A DNA stretch of 16,416 nucleotides from Acidobacteria bacterium UBA2994 (GCA_002346545.1 DEAA01000042.1:1-16416); one strand, 5' to 3'. Shown: positions 7,470 through 15,100, counted from the stretch's first letter. The notes: generated from the letters alone by a model not told the origin. Program-made: numbers and translations.

Positions 7470-8074
7470 GACGGCGCTGTCTCGTCCTCAGGGCCCTCCT
7501 CCCCCTCACGACGGTTGAACCGGTTCATGACCGGCTCGATCCCCTCCTCGACGAACAGCCCGACGGCGTCGACGACACGGCCGATGGCATCATCGATGAC
7601 CGGCCTCTCGTTTGCGTCGAACCGCGACAGGACTCGCCCTGATAGACGCCTGTGCGGGTCGCCTCGACCCACGCCGACGCGGAACCTCGAGAATCGGTGA
7701 GTGCCGACGACCTCGATGACCGAAGCGAGACCGTTGTGCCCCCCAGACGACCCCTGGCGACGGGCTCGAAGCCGCCCCAAGGGCAGATTCACGTCCTCGG
7801 TCACGACGAGCAGATCCGGGGTCGCAATCCGGTAGTAGTGGAGCAGGGCCCCAACCGCATGCCCACTTAGGTTCATGAAGGTCAGCGGTTTGGCCAGGAG
7901 CACGATTTCGCCCTCACCGGCCGGGTAGGTACGCGCGACCAGCGCGTCGACGGGCGCCGACTCAAAGTCGACACGCCAGCGGCGGGCGACCGCGTCCACA
8001 ACGTCGAACCCGACATTGTGCCGGGTGCCGTCGTACTCTGCCCCCGGATTGCCCAGCCCGACGATCAACTTCAC
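7466..8074 (-). CDS. pth: Peptidyl-tRNA hydrolase
   Basis: Pth cleaves the ester bond of peptidyl-tRNAs released from stalled ribosomes and recycles the tRNA. The 202-residue product has the standard motifs: LIVGLGNPG (3-11, with N9), TRHNVGF (17-23, with catalytic H19), KPLTFMNLSG (62-71, with N68) and GSSGGHNGL (108-116, with H113 and N114). The catalytic acid position (D93 in E. coli) reads TED here, so it is E93 with D94 beside it. The C-terminal 15 residues are an acidic tail. The gene starts at GTG (8074), overlapping the rplY stop as GTGA. It keeps the conserved prs-rplY-pth order. Confidence 0.95.
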   Translation of the reverse strand: MKLIVGLGNPGAEYDGTRHNVGFDVVDAVARRWRVDFESAPVDALVARTYPAGEGEIVLLAKPLTFMNLSGHAVGALLHYYRIATPDLLVVTEDVNLPLGRLRARRQGSSGGHNGLASVIEVVGTHRFSRFRVGVGRGDPHRRLSGRVLSRFDANERPVIDDAIGRVVDAVGLFVEEGIEPVMNRFNRREGEEGPEDETAPS

Positions 8075-8748
8075 GAGTCCGACTTGTCGGCGTCGTCAGC
8101 CTTCTCAGTCTTCTCGCCGTCGGCCGGAGCCTCGCCGTCGGCCGGAGCCTCGCCCTCGCCCTCGTCGTCAGCGGTCTCCTCTTCCTCGATCCGCGGGGCA
8201 ACGACGTGTACGAGCAAGGTGTCGGCATCGGTCACCGGCTTCCACGACACCCCCTCAAGCAGGTCTCTGAGCCGAACGCCCTGTCCGATCATGAGCTCGG
8301 AGACGTCTACGTCGAGGTGCTCTGGAATCTCGGTCGGCAGACACTCGATAGAAATCTCGCGCTGGATGAAGTCAATAATGCCACCCTGTAGCTTGACGCC
8401 TTGGGCCTCACCGTGCAGCACGATCGGCACCGCCACGGTGATGACTTGGTCGAGCGAGACCTGATAGAAGTCGACATGCAACAGCTGGTGATCGAGCGGG
8501 TTCACCTGAAAGTCCTTGATCAGGACCTGGGTGGAGTCACCCGCATCGACCTGCAGGCCGATCAGAGTATTGACCCCAGTGTCGGATTGCAGGATCCGCA
8601 TCAACGCCTCGGGGTCAACGCTGATGGCCGTCGCCGCCTCGGCATCTCCGCCGTAGACGACGGCCGGAAGCCGGCCGCTGCGACGGAGACGACGGGCCAC
8701 GTTCTTTCCGCGGTCTGACCGCGCTTCGCTCGCTAGTGTGGTTGCCAT
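8071..8748 (-). CDS. rplY: 50S ribosomal protein L25/TL5 (Ctc form), with an acidic tail
   Basis: This is the long two-domain form of L25, which binds 5S rRNA. The N-terminal 5S-binding domain (about 3-95) includes GKNVARRLRRSGRLPAVVYG (14-33) and the DHQLLHVDFYQV segment (86-97). The C-terminal TL5 domain (about 100-185) includes LQGGIIDFI (120-128) and DVSELMIGQGVRLRDL (148-163). From 187 to 225 the chain is a Glu/Asp/Ala/Gly tail with a repeated GEAPAD unit. The ATG at 8748 has only a weak ribosome binding site. The gene lies 35 bp after prs and is probably co-transcribed with it. Confidence 0.94.
   Translation of the reverse strand: MATTLASEARSDRGKNVARRLRRSGRLPAVVYGGDAEAATAISVDPEALMRILQSDTGVNTLIGLQVDAGDSTQVLIKDFQVNPLDHQLLHVDFYQVSLDQVITVAVPIVLHGEAQGVKLQGGIIDFIQREISIECLPTEIPEHLDVDVSELMIGQGVRLRDLLEGVSWKPVTDADTLLVHVVAPRIEEEETADDEGEGEAPADGEAPADGEKTEKADDADKSDS
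8116..8151. repeat. Perfect 18-bp tandem duplication inside rplY
   Basis: The 18-bp unit GCCGTCGGCCGGAGCCTC occurs twice in a row without mismatch and is followed by a shorter related stretch. In the rplY frame it encodes two copies of the hexapeptide GEAPAD in the acidic tail. Being in frame and perfect, it looks like a recent slippage duplication. Confidence 0.85.
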
Positions 8749-8783
8749 AACAAGACTCGTGTAAAGGGCGGAAATCGGTGTCG

Positions 8784-9728
8784 CTACACGAACAGCGAAG
8801 ACACCGAGGTCTCCTGGTGAATGCTCTGGATCGCTTTGCCCAGCAGTGGCGCAACCGACAGCACCTCAACCCGCTTGGTCGCCACGAACTCAGGCTTCGG
8901 GGGAATGGTGTTAGTCACAACCAGCTTCTCGAGCTCAGATCCGGCGATACGCTCGAGGGCCGGCCCAGAGAGCACGCCGTGGACGGCACACGCCAGCACC
9001 CGAGCCGCCCCGTTAGCGCGGAGCGCGGCTGCGCTCTGGGTCAGCGTCCCGGCAGTATCCACGATGTCGTCCTGGATGATGCAGACTCGATCCTTGACTT
9101 CGCCCACAACGTGCATCACCTCGGCGGTGCCATCCTGGGAACGCCGCTTGTCGATGATGGCGAGATCGGCTCCGAGCCGCTTCGCGTACGCCCGGGCACG
9201 TTCCACCCCGCCAGCATCGGGCGACACGATGGTGATCCCTTTGTCCTGCGCCTGCGAGAGGAAACTGATAAAGACCGGAGCCGCAAACAGATGGTCTACC
9301 GGGATGTCGAAGAAGGCCTGGATCTGCGCCTTGTGCAGGTCCATGGTGAGAATTCGATTAGCGCCAGCCGCACTCAGAAGATTGGCCACGAGCTTGGCCG
9401 AGATCGGCACCCTCGGCTTGTCCTTGCGGTCCTGCCGAGCATACCCGTAGTAGGGCATAACGGCGGTGATCCGCGCCGCCGACGATCGGCGGAACGCATC
9501 GATCATGACGCAAAGCTCTACCAGATGCAGATCCACCGGAGTGCAGGTAGGCTGGAGAATGAAGACGTCCGTCCCGCGGATGTTCTCGTCGATCTGGAAT
9601 GACACCTCGGTGTCCGAGAACCGCCGGAGATTCGATCGCCCGAGCGCGACGCCCAGATAGTCCGCTATCTCGGCCGCCAGGTCCGGGTGCGCACTTCCGG
9701 AAAAAAGCTTAAGCTGCCCGTTCTGCAT
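8784..9728 (-). CDS. prs: Ribose-phosphate pyrophosphokinase (PRPP synthetase)
   Basis: The enzyme makes 5-phosphoribosyl-1-pyrophosphate from ribose 5-phosphate and ATP, feeding purine, pyrimidine, histidine, tryptophan and NAD synthesis. The 314-residue length is typical of class I bacterial enzymes. Seen in order are FSGSAHPDLA (9-18), RFSDTE (36-41), the ATP loop YARQDRK (96-102), the MDLHKAQIQ segment (129-137, with H132), K194 of the flexible loop (KRRSQDG), and the PRPP-binding loop DDIVDTAGT (220-228). The ATG at 9728 lies 58 bp after the tRNA-Gln 3' end, with only a weak ribosome binding site. The promoter upstream of tRNA-Gln probably drives both. Confidence 0.96.
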   Translation of the reverse strand: MQNGQLKLFSGSAHPDLAAEIADYLGVALGRSNLRRFSDTEVSFQIDENIRGTDVFILQPTCTPVDLHLVELCVMIDAFRRSSAARITAVMPYYGYARQDRKDKPRVPISAKLVANLLSAAGANRILTMDLHKAQIQAFFDIPVDHLFAAPVFISFLSQAQDKGITIVSPDAGGVERARAYAKRLGADLAIIDKRRSQDGTAEVMHVVGEVKDRVCIIQDDIVDTAGTLTQSAAALRANGAARVLACAVHGVLSGPALERIAGSELEKLVVTNTIPPKPEFVATKRVEVLSVAPLLGKAIQSIHQETSVSSLFV

Positions 9729-9786
9729 CGCTTTCAGCGTGAGTTCGTCTGTTGCGCCCGCACGGCCCCTGCCGGACCGCCGAAAG

Positions 9787-9860
9787 TGGCTGGGGCGGAA
9801 GGATTCGAACCTTCGGTCCGGGAGCCAAAGTCCCGTGCCTTACCACTTGGCCACGCCCCA
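9787..9860 (-). tRNA. tRNA-Gln (anticodon TTG), with encoded CCA
   Basis: A complete cloverleaf can be drawn on the minus strand. The acceptor stem is TGGGGCG/CGCCCCA, the D-stem is GCC/GGC, and the anticodon stem CGGGA/TCCCG holds loop CTTTGGC (anticodon TTG, glutamine). The T-arm is GAAGG-TTCGAAT-CCTTC, followed by discriminator G and a genomic CCA (9789-9787). It sits between ispE and prs, the same place as in the conserved ispE-tRNA-Gln-prs cluster of many bacteria, and must be cut out of a longer transcript on at least one side. Confidence 0.97.
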
Positions 9861-9950
9861 TCCATCGCGCGGCCGCACCGGCGTTTGTCGGCCGCCCTTG
9901 TCCCGTCGCAGCCGGCCACGGCGGGTGTTACCGCACCCGCGCAATCGCGT

Positions 9951-9979
9951 ACTCTACCGCGACGCGCGTATGCGGGCAA
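9951..9979 (-). promoter_or_regulatory. Promoter upstream of tRNA-Gln and prs
   Basis: On the minus strand TTGCCC (9974-9979) and TAGAGT (9951-9956) are separated by exactly 17 bp, each matching 4 of 6 consensus bases. The start would be near 9944, about 84 nt before tRNA-Gln. The leader contains a perfect 7-bp hairpin (9921-9940). The promoter lies in the 165-bp gap after ispE, the only sizeable gap in this part of the run. Confidence 0.5.
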
Positions 9980-10025
9980 GCAGAGAGAGAGAGCGCGCGC
10001 CTCAGGCCGCCGCGCCGTATGGCGC

Positions 10026-10904
10026 TCACCGGCCGACAGTGTTCGTAAGCGCCACCCGCCAGCCGGAGGCCCGGGCGTGGGCGGCCGCCAAGTCAGCAGC
10101 GTGGCGACGGGAGAACAACCCGAACACCGCCGAGCCGCTCCCGGTCATAGCCGCCCGCTCGGCATCCTGCTCACGAAGCATCGCAACGGCACGCCGGATC
10201 TCAGGACGACGGCGAGCTACCGGGGCCTGGAGTTCGTTGACCATCGACCCCAGGTCCAGCGCACCATCGGCCACCGGGGAACGAACGCGTCGGGGCTGGT
10301 GTCCTCGACCCGCGCGGTCGCGGTCGAGCCACCCGTACGCCGACGCCGTCGAGACGCCGCGCCGAGGGAGGAGCAACACCACCCATCTGCGCGGCAGTTC
10401 CTCGAGGGGATACACGAGATCCCCGCGACCAATACCGAGCGCGGTCCCACCCACCAAGAAGAACGGTCCGTCGGCCCCTAACTCAGCTGCCGCGTCCTGC
10501 AGCAGACCGCCATCTGGAACCACGTCCCATAGACGACAAAGTCCCAGTAAGGCGGTCACGGCATCGGAGGTTCCCCCGCCCAGGCCCGCCTCCATCGCAA
10601 TCCGCTTTCTCAGGAGGACGTCGACACCGTTAGGATCGCCGTGCCGTCCGAGCCGCCGCCAGAGGGCGCGGGCGCCAACCCAGATCAGATTCCGTTCATC
10701 GACCGGCACCCCGGCGGCAGAGCAGCGGATGGTGAACGGGCCGTGCGATCGAGCGAGAGTCAGCGTGTCATACAGACCAACGGACTGGAGCACCGTGGTC
10801 ACGTCATGGAAACCATCGGGCCACGGTGCAGACACGCGCAGATCCAGATTGATCTTGGCATGGGCACGCAGGGTGAGCCTGGAAGGACGCGATGCTGACA
10901 TCAT
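10026..10904 (-). CDS. ispE: 4-diphosphocytidyl-2-C-methyl-D-erythritol kinase IspE (GHMP kinase)
   Basis: IspE phosphorylates CDP-methylerythritol, the step between the two reactions of the IspDF protein encoded about 8 kb away in the same window. The 292-residue product shows the GHMP kinase order. AHAKINLDL (14-22) carries the substrate lysine K17. The ATP-binding loop is EAGLGGGTSDA (105-115). GADGPFF (143-149) carries the catalytic aspartate D145, followed by GGTALGIGRGD (152-162). The C-terminal glycine motif is MTGSGSAVFG (253-262). The ATG at 10904 overlaps the stop of the upstream lipoprotein gene as ATGA. An alternative Met directly after it would shorten the protein by one residue. 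Confidence 0.95.
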   Translation of the reverse strand: MMSASRPSRLTLRAHAKINLDLRVSAPWPDGFHDVTTVLQSVGLYDTLTLARSHGPFTIRCSAAGVPVDERNLIWVGARALWRRLGRHGDPNGVDVLLRKRIAMEAGLGGGTSDAVTALLGLCRLWDVVPDGGLLQDAAAELGADGPFFLVGGTALGIGRGDLVYPLEELPRRWVVLLLPRRGVSTASAYGWLDRDRAGRGHQPRRVRSPVADGALDLGSMVNELQAPVARRRPEIRRAVAMLREQDAERAAMTGSGSAVFGLFSRRHAADLAAAHARASGWRVALTNTVGR

Positions 10905-11728
10905 CGGGTGTCCGACGGAGGCGGCACTTCGAGCGGTGCAACGCCGCGTAGCTGCTTGAGGGTGATAGCCATCAGGTTGTTTGGTAGCTCATCCAGTCGA
11001 AACACGGCGTCGGTGAACGGCACGTTTACGTTCACCTGGGTCAAGGTGGCGGTGAGATCGGTCAGGGCCTCGCCGCTGTCTTCGTGTCTGGCGTCAGAGA
11101 CTACCCGTACCCGCCGCGGAAGGCCGCGTCGAAAATCGGAAAACTCGAAAGTCAGACCGTCACGGATCCCGGCCTCAAGCCGCGGACCGTTCTCCGACGG
11201 CCGCAGGTACGCGGCTGCCCCACCTTCCAGCTCGATCGCCTGCCATTCGCCATGATCGCGTCCGCCAAGAGGGGTGGCATCCGAAACGAGGCAGCCGGTC
11301 AGCACGGCCCGGAGGTCGTCTGGAGCAAGCCGAACCCCGGTAAGACTGGCGAAGATCTCGGCCGGCGGTACCCTTTGTAGCACCTGCGCTTCCCGGGTGA
11401 GCCACAGCACGGCATCGTCAGGACGGGCCACAAAGTAGAAGCTGGGCGCGCCAAAGCCCATCGGGTTCAGCATCTCCAGACGCATGGCACCGGGCGCCGC
11501 GAGACCGGCACGAATGCGTCCCCCCAGGTCGACACCCCCGCCCCGACCGCGCAGCCGGATGAGCGCCTCGTAGGTACGAACCGTCTGGCAAGAGGCCGAC
11601 GCCGCGGCAAACCGATCCGCGTAGTCAGGAAGCGGGAGTCCGGTTCCGGAGGGCAGTGCCAGCTGGGCCCTGGTGGCGCACCCGGCCAGGCTGAGAGTGA
11701 GGAAGACGAGATACGCGGCCCGCAGCAT
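10901..11728 (-). CDS. LolB/DUF4292-like outer-membrane lipoprotein
   Basis: The product begins with a lipoprotein signal peptide: a short basic start, a hydrophobic stretch and the lipobox LAGC, with the lipidated cysteine at C17 in a 275-residue chain. The mature part is predicted to be mostly beta-strand (for example MRLEMLNPMGFGAPSFYFVA, about 81-100), in the manner of LolB-type or DUF4292 lipoproteins, which bind lipids or lipoproteins at the outer membrane. The position just before ispE is where lolB lies in many Proteobacteria. That supports the LolB-like call, but sequence similarity by eye is weak, so no gene symbol is given. Its ATG overlaps the upstream TPR stop by one base (TGATG). 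Confidence 0.65.
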   Translation of the reverse strand: MLRAAYLVFLTLSLAGCATRAQLALPSGTGLPLPDYADRFAAASASCQTVRTYEALIRLRGRGGGVDLGGRIRAGLAAPGAMRLEMLNPMGFGAPSFYFVARPDDAVLWLTREAQVLQRVPPAEIFASLTGVRLAPDDLRAVLTGCLVSDATPLGGRDHGEWQAIELEGGAAAYLRPSENGPRLEAGIRDGLTFEFSDFRRGLPRRVRVVSDARHEDSGEALTDLTATLTQVNVNVPFTDAVFRLDELPNNLMAITLKQLRGVAPLEVPPPSDTR

Positions 11729-13581
11729 CAGCGCGCCAGACGTCTGGCGTCGCGGAGCTTGTCCTCAATAGCGGTGAGATCGACGCCATCTCGGTCGCCG
11801 GCCAGCGCCCGCTCCCAGGCGTCGACCGCCTCGTCGTAGCGCTCGAGCTGGAACATCAGGTCGCCAAGATGGTCCTGGACAACGGAGTTGTTCTGTAGCT
11901 GGTTACCCGCCTGCCGGAGGGGCGCCTCGGCTAGCTCGAACCGGTTCTGCTTGAAGTAGGCCCACCCGAGGCTATCGAGGTACGAGCCGTTGTTCGGGTC
12001 GATCCGCAGCGCGCGCTGAATGAGCTCCACGGACTCGTCGAGCCGTTCACCTCGGTCCGCGAGCATGTAGCCGAGGTAGTTCAGGGTCGGCGCGTCGCCC
12101 GGATCGCGCTCGAGGACCCGACGGAACGCGCGCTCCGCCTCGCCGTAGCGCGCCCCTCGTTCGAACACGGCCCCAAGCTGAAACACGATCACGTTGTTCG
12201 CGGGAAACTGCACTTCGGCCTCCGCCAACACGCGCACGGCGTCTTCGACCCGGTCGTTCTCGCTGTACTGACTCGCGAGCGACACGTGCGCGATCGGATC
12301 ATCTCGGTGACGCTCGAGCGCCCGCTCCAGCACCTCGACCGCTTCGTCGGGATCACCTCGAGCCATCAGCGCCTGAGCCTCGAGGCGCATCAGCGCGAGG
12401 TTGTCAGGCCGGGCTACCTGCGCCCGCCGGATAACGCCTACCGCATCGTCATAGCGCTCGCCGTCGATGTACAGCTGCACGAGCTGCGCCTGCACACCTA
12501 GGTCACCGGGAGCCAGCGCCACCGCCTCAATAAGCGTGGCGATGGCCGCTTCCCGGGCGCCCAGCCGATCATGGGCCGCGGCCAACCGCTGCAGAAGATT
12601 GGCGATCTCTGCGGGGCGGACGTTGGCGTCCCTGGCCCGACCAATCGCGGGCTCGAGGATGTCCACCATGTCCTGATAGCGACGCTCGGCGGCAAAAACT
12701 CGCGACAACATGAAGGGCCCGCGTAACGCTTCCGGCTCGAGCGCGACGACACGGTTCGCTGCCGCTTCGGCCGCCGGGTAGTTGGTAAGTTCGAACTCTA
12801 CCTCGGACAGGGAGAGCCAGCCCGCGGCGTCATCCGGGTTGACCTCAACGAGGTCCCTGAGCACCTCACGCGCGCGGTCCACCTCGCCCGCGTTAAGCAG
12901 CAACCCCGCCAGTTGGCGTCGATACCGCGCCCGGCGTGGGCTATACAGCACGGCCCGCTCGTAGGCAGCAGCCGCGGCCTCCCACTCGCCTTTCGATTCG
13001 TAGGCCTGGGCCAGCATAACGATCGCCTCGGCGAACTGGGGCTCAACGGCGAGCACCTCACTCAACACCACGATCGCCTCGTCGACCTCACCGGTCGACA
13101 GCAGTAAACGCCCAAGGGTCAGGTAGAGGCCAGCATCGGGCGCTTCGGGGTTTCTAGCGCTTTGCAGGTGATCCAGTGCCAGCTCGACATCCTCGCGCGA
13201 GCCGCCGCCGCGCGCGCCGGCCCGTGCCGCGTAGACCAGCCCGAGGATACGATGCGCCTCGGCGTTGTCGGCGTCACGGCGGAGCGCTTCGGCTCCGGCG
13301 GTCAGCGCCTCCTCGGCCTGATTCCGCCGCGCATACAGACCGGCCAGCTCCGCCCAGATGTCCGAGGCCTCCGGGTCGAGCTCGGACGCCCGACGATAGG
13401 CGTCGACGGCCCCGTCGACATCGCCGGCGCCTTCGAGCGACCGGCCGAGGATGAAGGCGTGATACGCAGCAGCGCGCGCCTCAAGGTCCGGGCCGCCATC
13501 CAACCCTGTGTTCTGGCCAAAGGCGGGAGCTCCGGCCGCACCGATAGTCCCAGCACACAGCAGGCAGACAAGAAGCCGCAT
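11728..13581 (-). CDS. Secreted tetratricopeptide-repeat (TPR) protein
   Basis: The product is a 617-residue protein made almost wholly of 34-residue TPR units. Repeated patterns such as A-x-LY, A-x3-YERA/YRRA and L-x-P-x-N/D recur from about residue 40 to the end, roughly fifteen units by eye. The ATG at 13581 was chosen because it gives a classical signal peptide (MRLLVCLLCAG, then AGAPAFG before QN). An in-frame start at 13698 would put a charged stretch in front and overlap the divergent promoter. It is therefore probably periplasmic or membrane-associated. TPR proteins act as binding scaffolds; coupling to a LolB-like lipoprotein gene suggests an envelope role such as outer-membrane protein or lipoprotein assembly, but this is inference. 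I do not recognise a specific family. Confidence 0.85.
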   Translation of the reverse strand: MRLLVCLLCAGTIGAAGAPAFGQNTGLDGGPDLEARAAAYHAFILGRSLEGAGDVDGAVDAYRRASELDPEASDIWAELAGLYARRNQAEEALTAGAEALRRDADNAEAHRILGLVYAARAGARGGGSREDVELALDHLQSARNPEAPDAGLYLTLGRLLLSTGEVDEAIVVLSEVLAVEPQFAEAIVMLAQAYESKGEWEAAAAAYERAVLYSPRRARYRRQLAGLLLNAGEVDRAREVLRDLVEVNPDDAAGWLSLSEVEFELTNYPAAEAAANRVVALEPEALRGPFMLSRVFAAERRYQDMVDILEPAIGRARDANVRPAEIANLLQRLAAAHDRLGAREAAIATLIEAVALAPGDLGVQAQLVQLYIDGERYDDAVGVIRRAQVARPDNLALMRLEAQALMARGDPDEAVEVLERALERHRDDPIAHVSLASQYSENDRVEDAVRVLAEAEVQFPANNVIVFQLGAVFERGARYGEAERAFRRVLERDPGDAPTLNYLGYMLADRGERLDESVELIQRALRIDPNNGSYLDSLGWAYFKQNRFELAEAPLRQAGNQLQNNSVVQDHLGDLMFQLERYDEAVDAWERALAGDRDGVDLTAIEDKLRDARRLAR

Positions 13582-13662
13582 AACGGCTGATTGTTCCACA
13601 GGACCCCAAATCCGGACAACCAGTTCCGAGGCTGGCCACACAACGACGATGCGAGCGGGGTC

Positions 13663-13671
13663 TGGTATAGT
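13663..13671 (+). promoter_or_regulatory. Extended -10 promoter of the divergent plus-strand unit
   Basis: TGGTATAGT provides TGn plus a -10 hexamer TATAGT (5 of 6 consensus). The -35 region, 17 bp upstream (13643-13648, ACGACG), is weak, as is usual for extended -10 promoters. Transcription would start near 13678, about 24 nt before the Trm112-like gene. On the other strand the same bases read TATACC and could be an overlapping -10 for the TPR gene, though no good -35 was seen for it. Confidence 0.55.
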
Positions 13672-13701
13672 GCGTGGCGGCTGTCTGGAGACCCGCATCC
13701 G

Positions 13702-13884
13702 ATGACGCTAGACCCTGAGCTGCTCGACATTCTCGTCTGTCCAAAATGCCAGGGAAAGTTGGTCCTCGTCAGAGACGAGACCGGCCTCAAGTGTCAGCAG
13801 TGTCACCGGGTGTATCCGATCAAGGATGACATCCCGGTCATGCTGGTCGATGAAGCCACCATCGAGGCGGGCGACGCCGATTGA
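13702..13884 (+). CDS. Trm112/UPF0434-family zinc-ribbon protein
   Basis: This 60-residue protein starts MTLDPELLDILVCPKCQGKL and contains two CxxC pairs, C13/C16 and C31/C34, followed by YPIKDDIPVML (38-48). This is the conserved layout of the Trm112/YcaR (UPF0434) family. Eukaryotic and archaeal Trm112 proteins activate methyltransferases; bacterial members have no generally agreed role. The ATG at 13702 was chosen because the family starts just before LLDILVCP. Upstream in-frame codons would run through the promoter. A CTGGAG ribosome-binding sequence lies 11 nt upstream. It is followed after 37 bp by the membrane protein gene, probably in the same transcript. Confidence 0.88.
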   Translation: MTLDPELLDILVCPKCQGKLVLVRDETGLKCQQCHRVYPIKDDIPVMLVDEATIEAGDAD

Positions 13885-13921
13885 CAACCGTCACCGATTC
13901 GATCGTGACCACGACACGGCC

Positions 13922-15100
13922 ATGATCTCCCTACCAGGAACTCAGAACGCCTCGCGGCTCGAGGTCGCAGCGCTTTGTTCGCTGTTGGGTCTCGTCGCGG
14001 TGCTCCAAATCTCGATTGCCGCCTCCGGGATCCTGCTCACGACAACGCTCGGTCTGTGGGCGGCGCTGCTCGTGAGCCGTCGGGAGCACCCTTCGGCACC
14101 CGCCTTCTTCCTCCCGCTCGGCCTCTATGCCTTCGTCACCCTAGTCTCGGTCGCCTTCTCACTCGACCCGCTAAGCAGCCTGATCGACTCACGGGAGGTA
14201 CTGCTGTTCCTGGTCGTGCCCGTCGTGTACCGACTGGCACGTGGGGTTCGAGCGCAGACAGTAGCCACGATCATCGTCACGGTCGGAGGGGCGAGTGCCG
14301 TGTTCGGAGTGGTGCAGTTCGGCATCCTCGAGTTCGATAACCTCGGCCAGCGCCCGAGCGGCACGATGGGGCACTACATGACCTATTCGGGGCTACTCGT
14401 CCTCGTGGTGGCCCTGGCCGGCGCCCGGGTGCTGTATGACCGCGGCGAACGCGTCTGGTCCGGTCTCGTCATGCCTGCACTTCTCGTCGCCCTGGCGCTC
14501 ACGTTGACCCGGAGTTACATGGTCGGCGCGGCGGCGGCGCTCGGCGTACTCTTCCTGTTGAAGGACCTCCGCCTCCTGGTATTCCTGCCGGTCTTGGGTG
14601 CGCTGTTTCTCGCCTTCGCTCCCCCCCAGGTCACGTCCCGCATTTACTCGACCTTCGACCTGGACGACCCGACGGTGCGTGATCGCTTCGCCATGCAGCG
14701 GGCAGGGGCAGCGATCATCGCCGACTACCCGCTGACAGGGGTAGGACCGGACATGGTGAAGGAGGTGTATCCCGACTATCGCGATGCCGGCGCTGTACAG
14801 GCAGAAAACCCCCACCTGCACAACGTTCCACTACAGATTGCAGCTGAGCGCGGCCTGCCAGCACTGGCGATCTGGCTCGCCTTCTTAACCGTCGCCGTGC
14901 ACCGACTCTGGAACAATCTCCGCAGCGCCCAAAATCTGGCGCTCTCGGCCGCAGGTCTGGCCGCGGTGGCGGGCATGCTCGCGGGTGGCCTGACCGAGTA
15001 CAACTTCGGCGACTCGGAATTCCTCCTCCTATTCCTTGTGCTGATAACCCTACCGTTTGCGGAACAACAAGCTCCGGAGAGCGCCCCTACCGAAGGTTAG
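13922..15100 (+). CDS. O-antigen-ligase-like polytopic membrane protein (WaaL/Wzy_C superfamily)
   Basis: The product is a 392-residue hydrophobic protein with about ten predicted transmembrane segments, starting near residues 13-35, 36-52 and 60-80 and ending at 366-380. The last large extracytoplasmic loop (about 235-310) contains DYPLTGVGP (268-276) and HNVPLQIAAERGLPAL (300-315). This matches the His-containing HNxxLQ...G-L-x-x-L signature of O-antigen ligases and polymerases, which join undecaprenyl-linked glycans to lipid A core or to each other, or glycosylate proteins. The ATG at 13922 was chosen because it immediately precedes the first membrane segment; there is no clear ribosome binding site. 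No other glycan gene is nearby, so the acceptor is unknown. Confidence 0.83.
   Translation: MISLPGTQNASRLEVAALCSLLGLVAVLQISIAASGILLTTTLGLWAALLVSRREHPSAPAFFLPLGLYAFVTLVSVAFSLDPLSSLIDSREVLLFLVVPVVYRLARGVRAQTVATIIVTVGGASAVFGVVQFGILEFDNLGQRPSGTMGHYMTYSGLLVLVVALAGARVLYDRGERVWSGLVMPALLVALALTLTRSYMVGAAAALGVLFLLKDLRLLVFLPVLGALFLAFAPPQVTSRIYSTFDLDDPTVRDRFAMQRAGAAIIADYPLTGVGPDMVKEVYPDYRDAGAVQAENPHLHNVPLQIAAERGLPALAIWLAFLTVAVHRLWNNLRSAQNLALSAAGLAAVAGMLAGGLTEYNFGDSEFLLLFLVLITLPFAEQQAPESAPTEG

Noticed and set aside
9921..9940. Perfect 7-bp hairpin considered as the ispE terminator
   Set aside because: It has no T-run on either strand and lies downstream of the predicted tRNA-Gln promoter, so it is more likely leader structure.
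13582..13698. N-terminal extension of the TPR protein to 13698
   Set aside because: It would bury the signal peptide behind 39 residues and overlap the divergent promoter; the ATG at 13581 gives a standard signal peptide.
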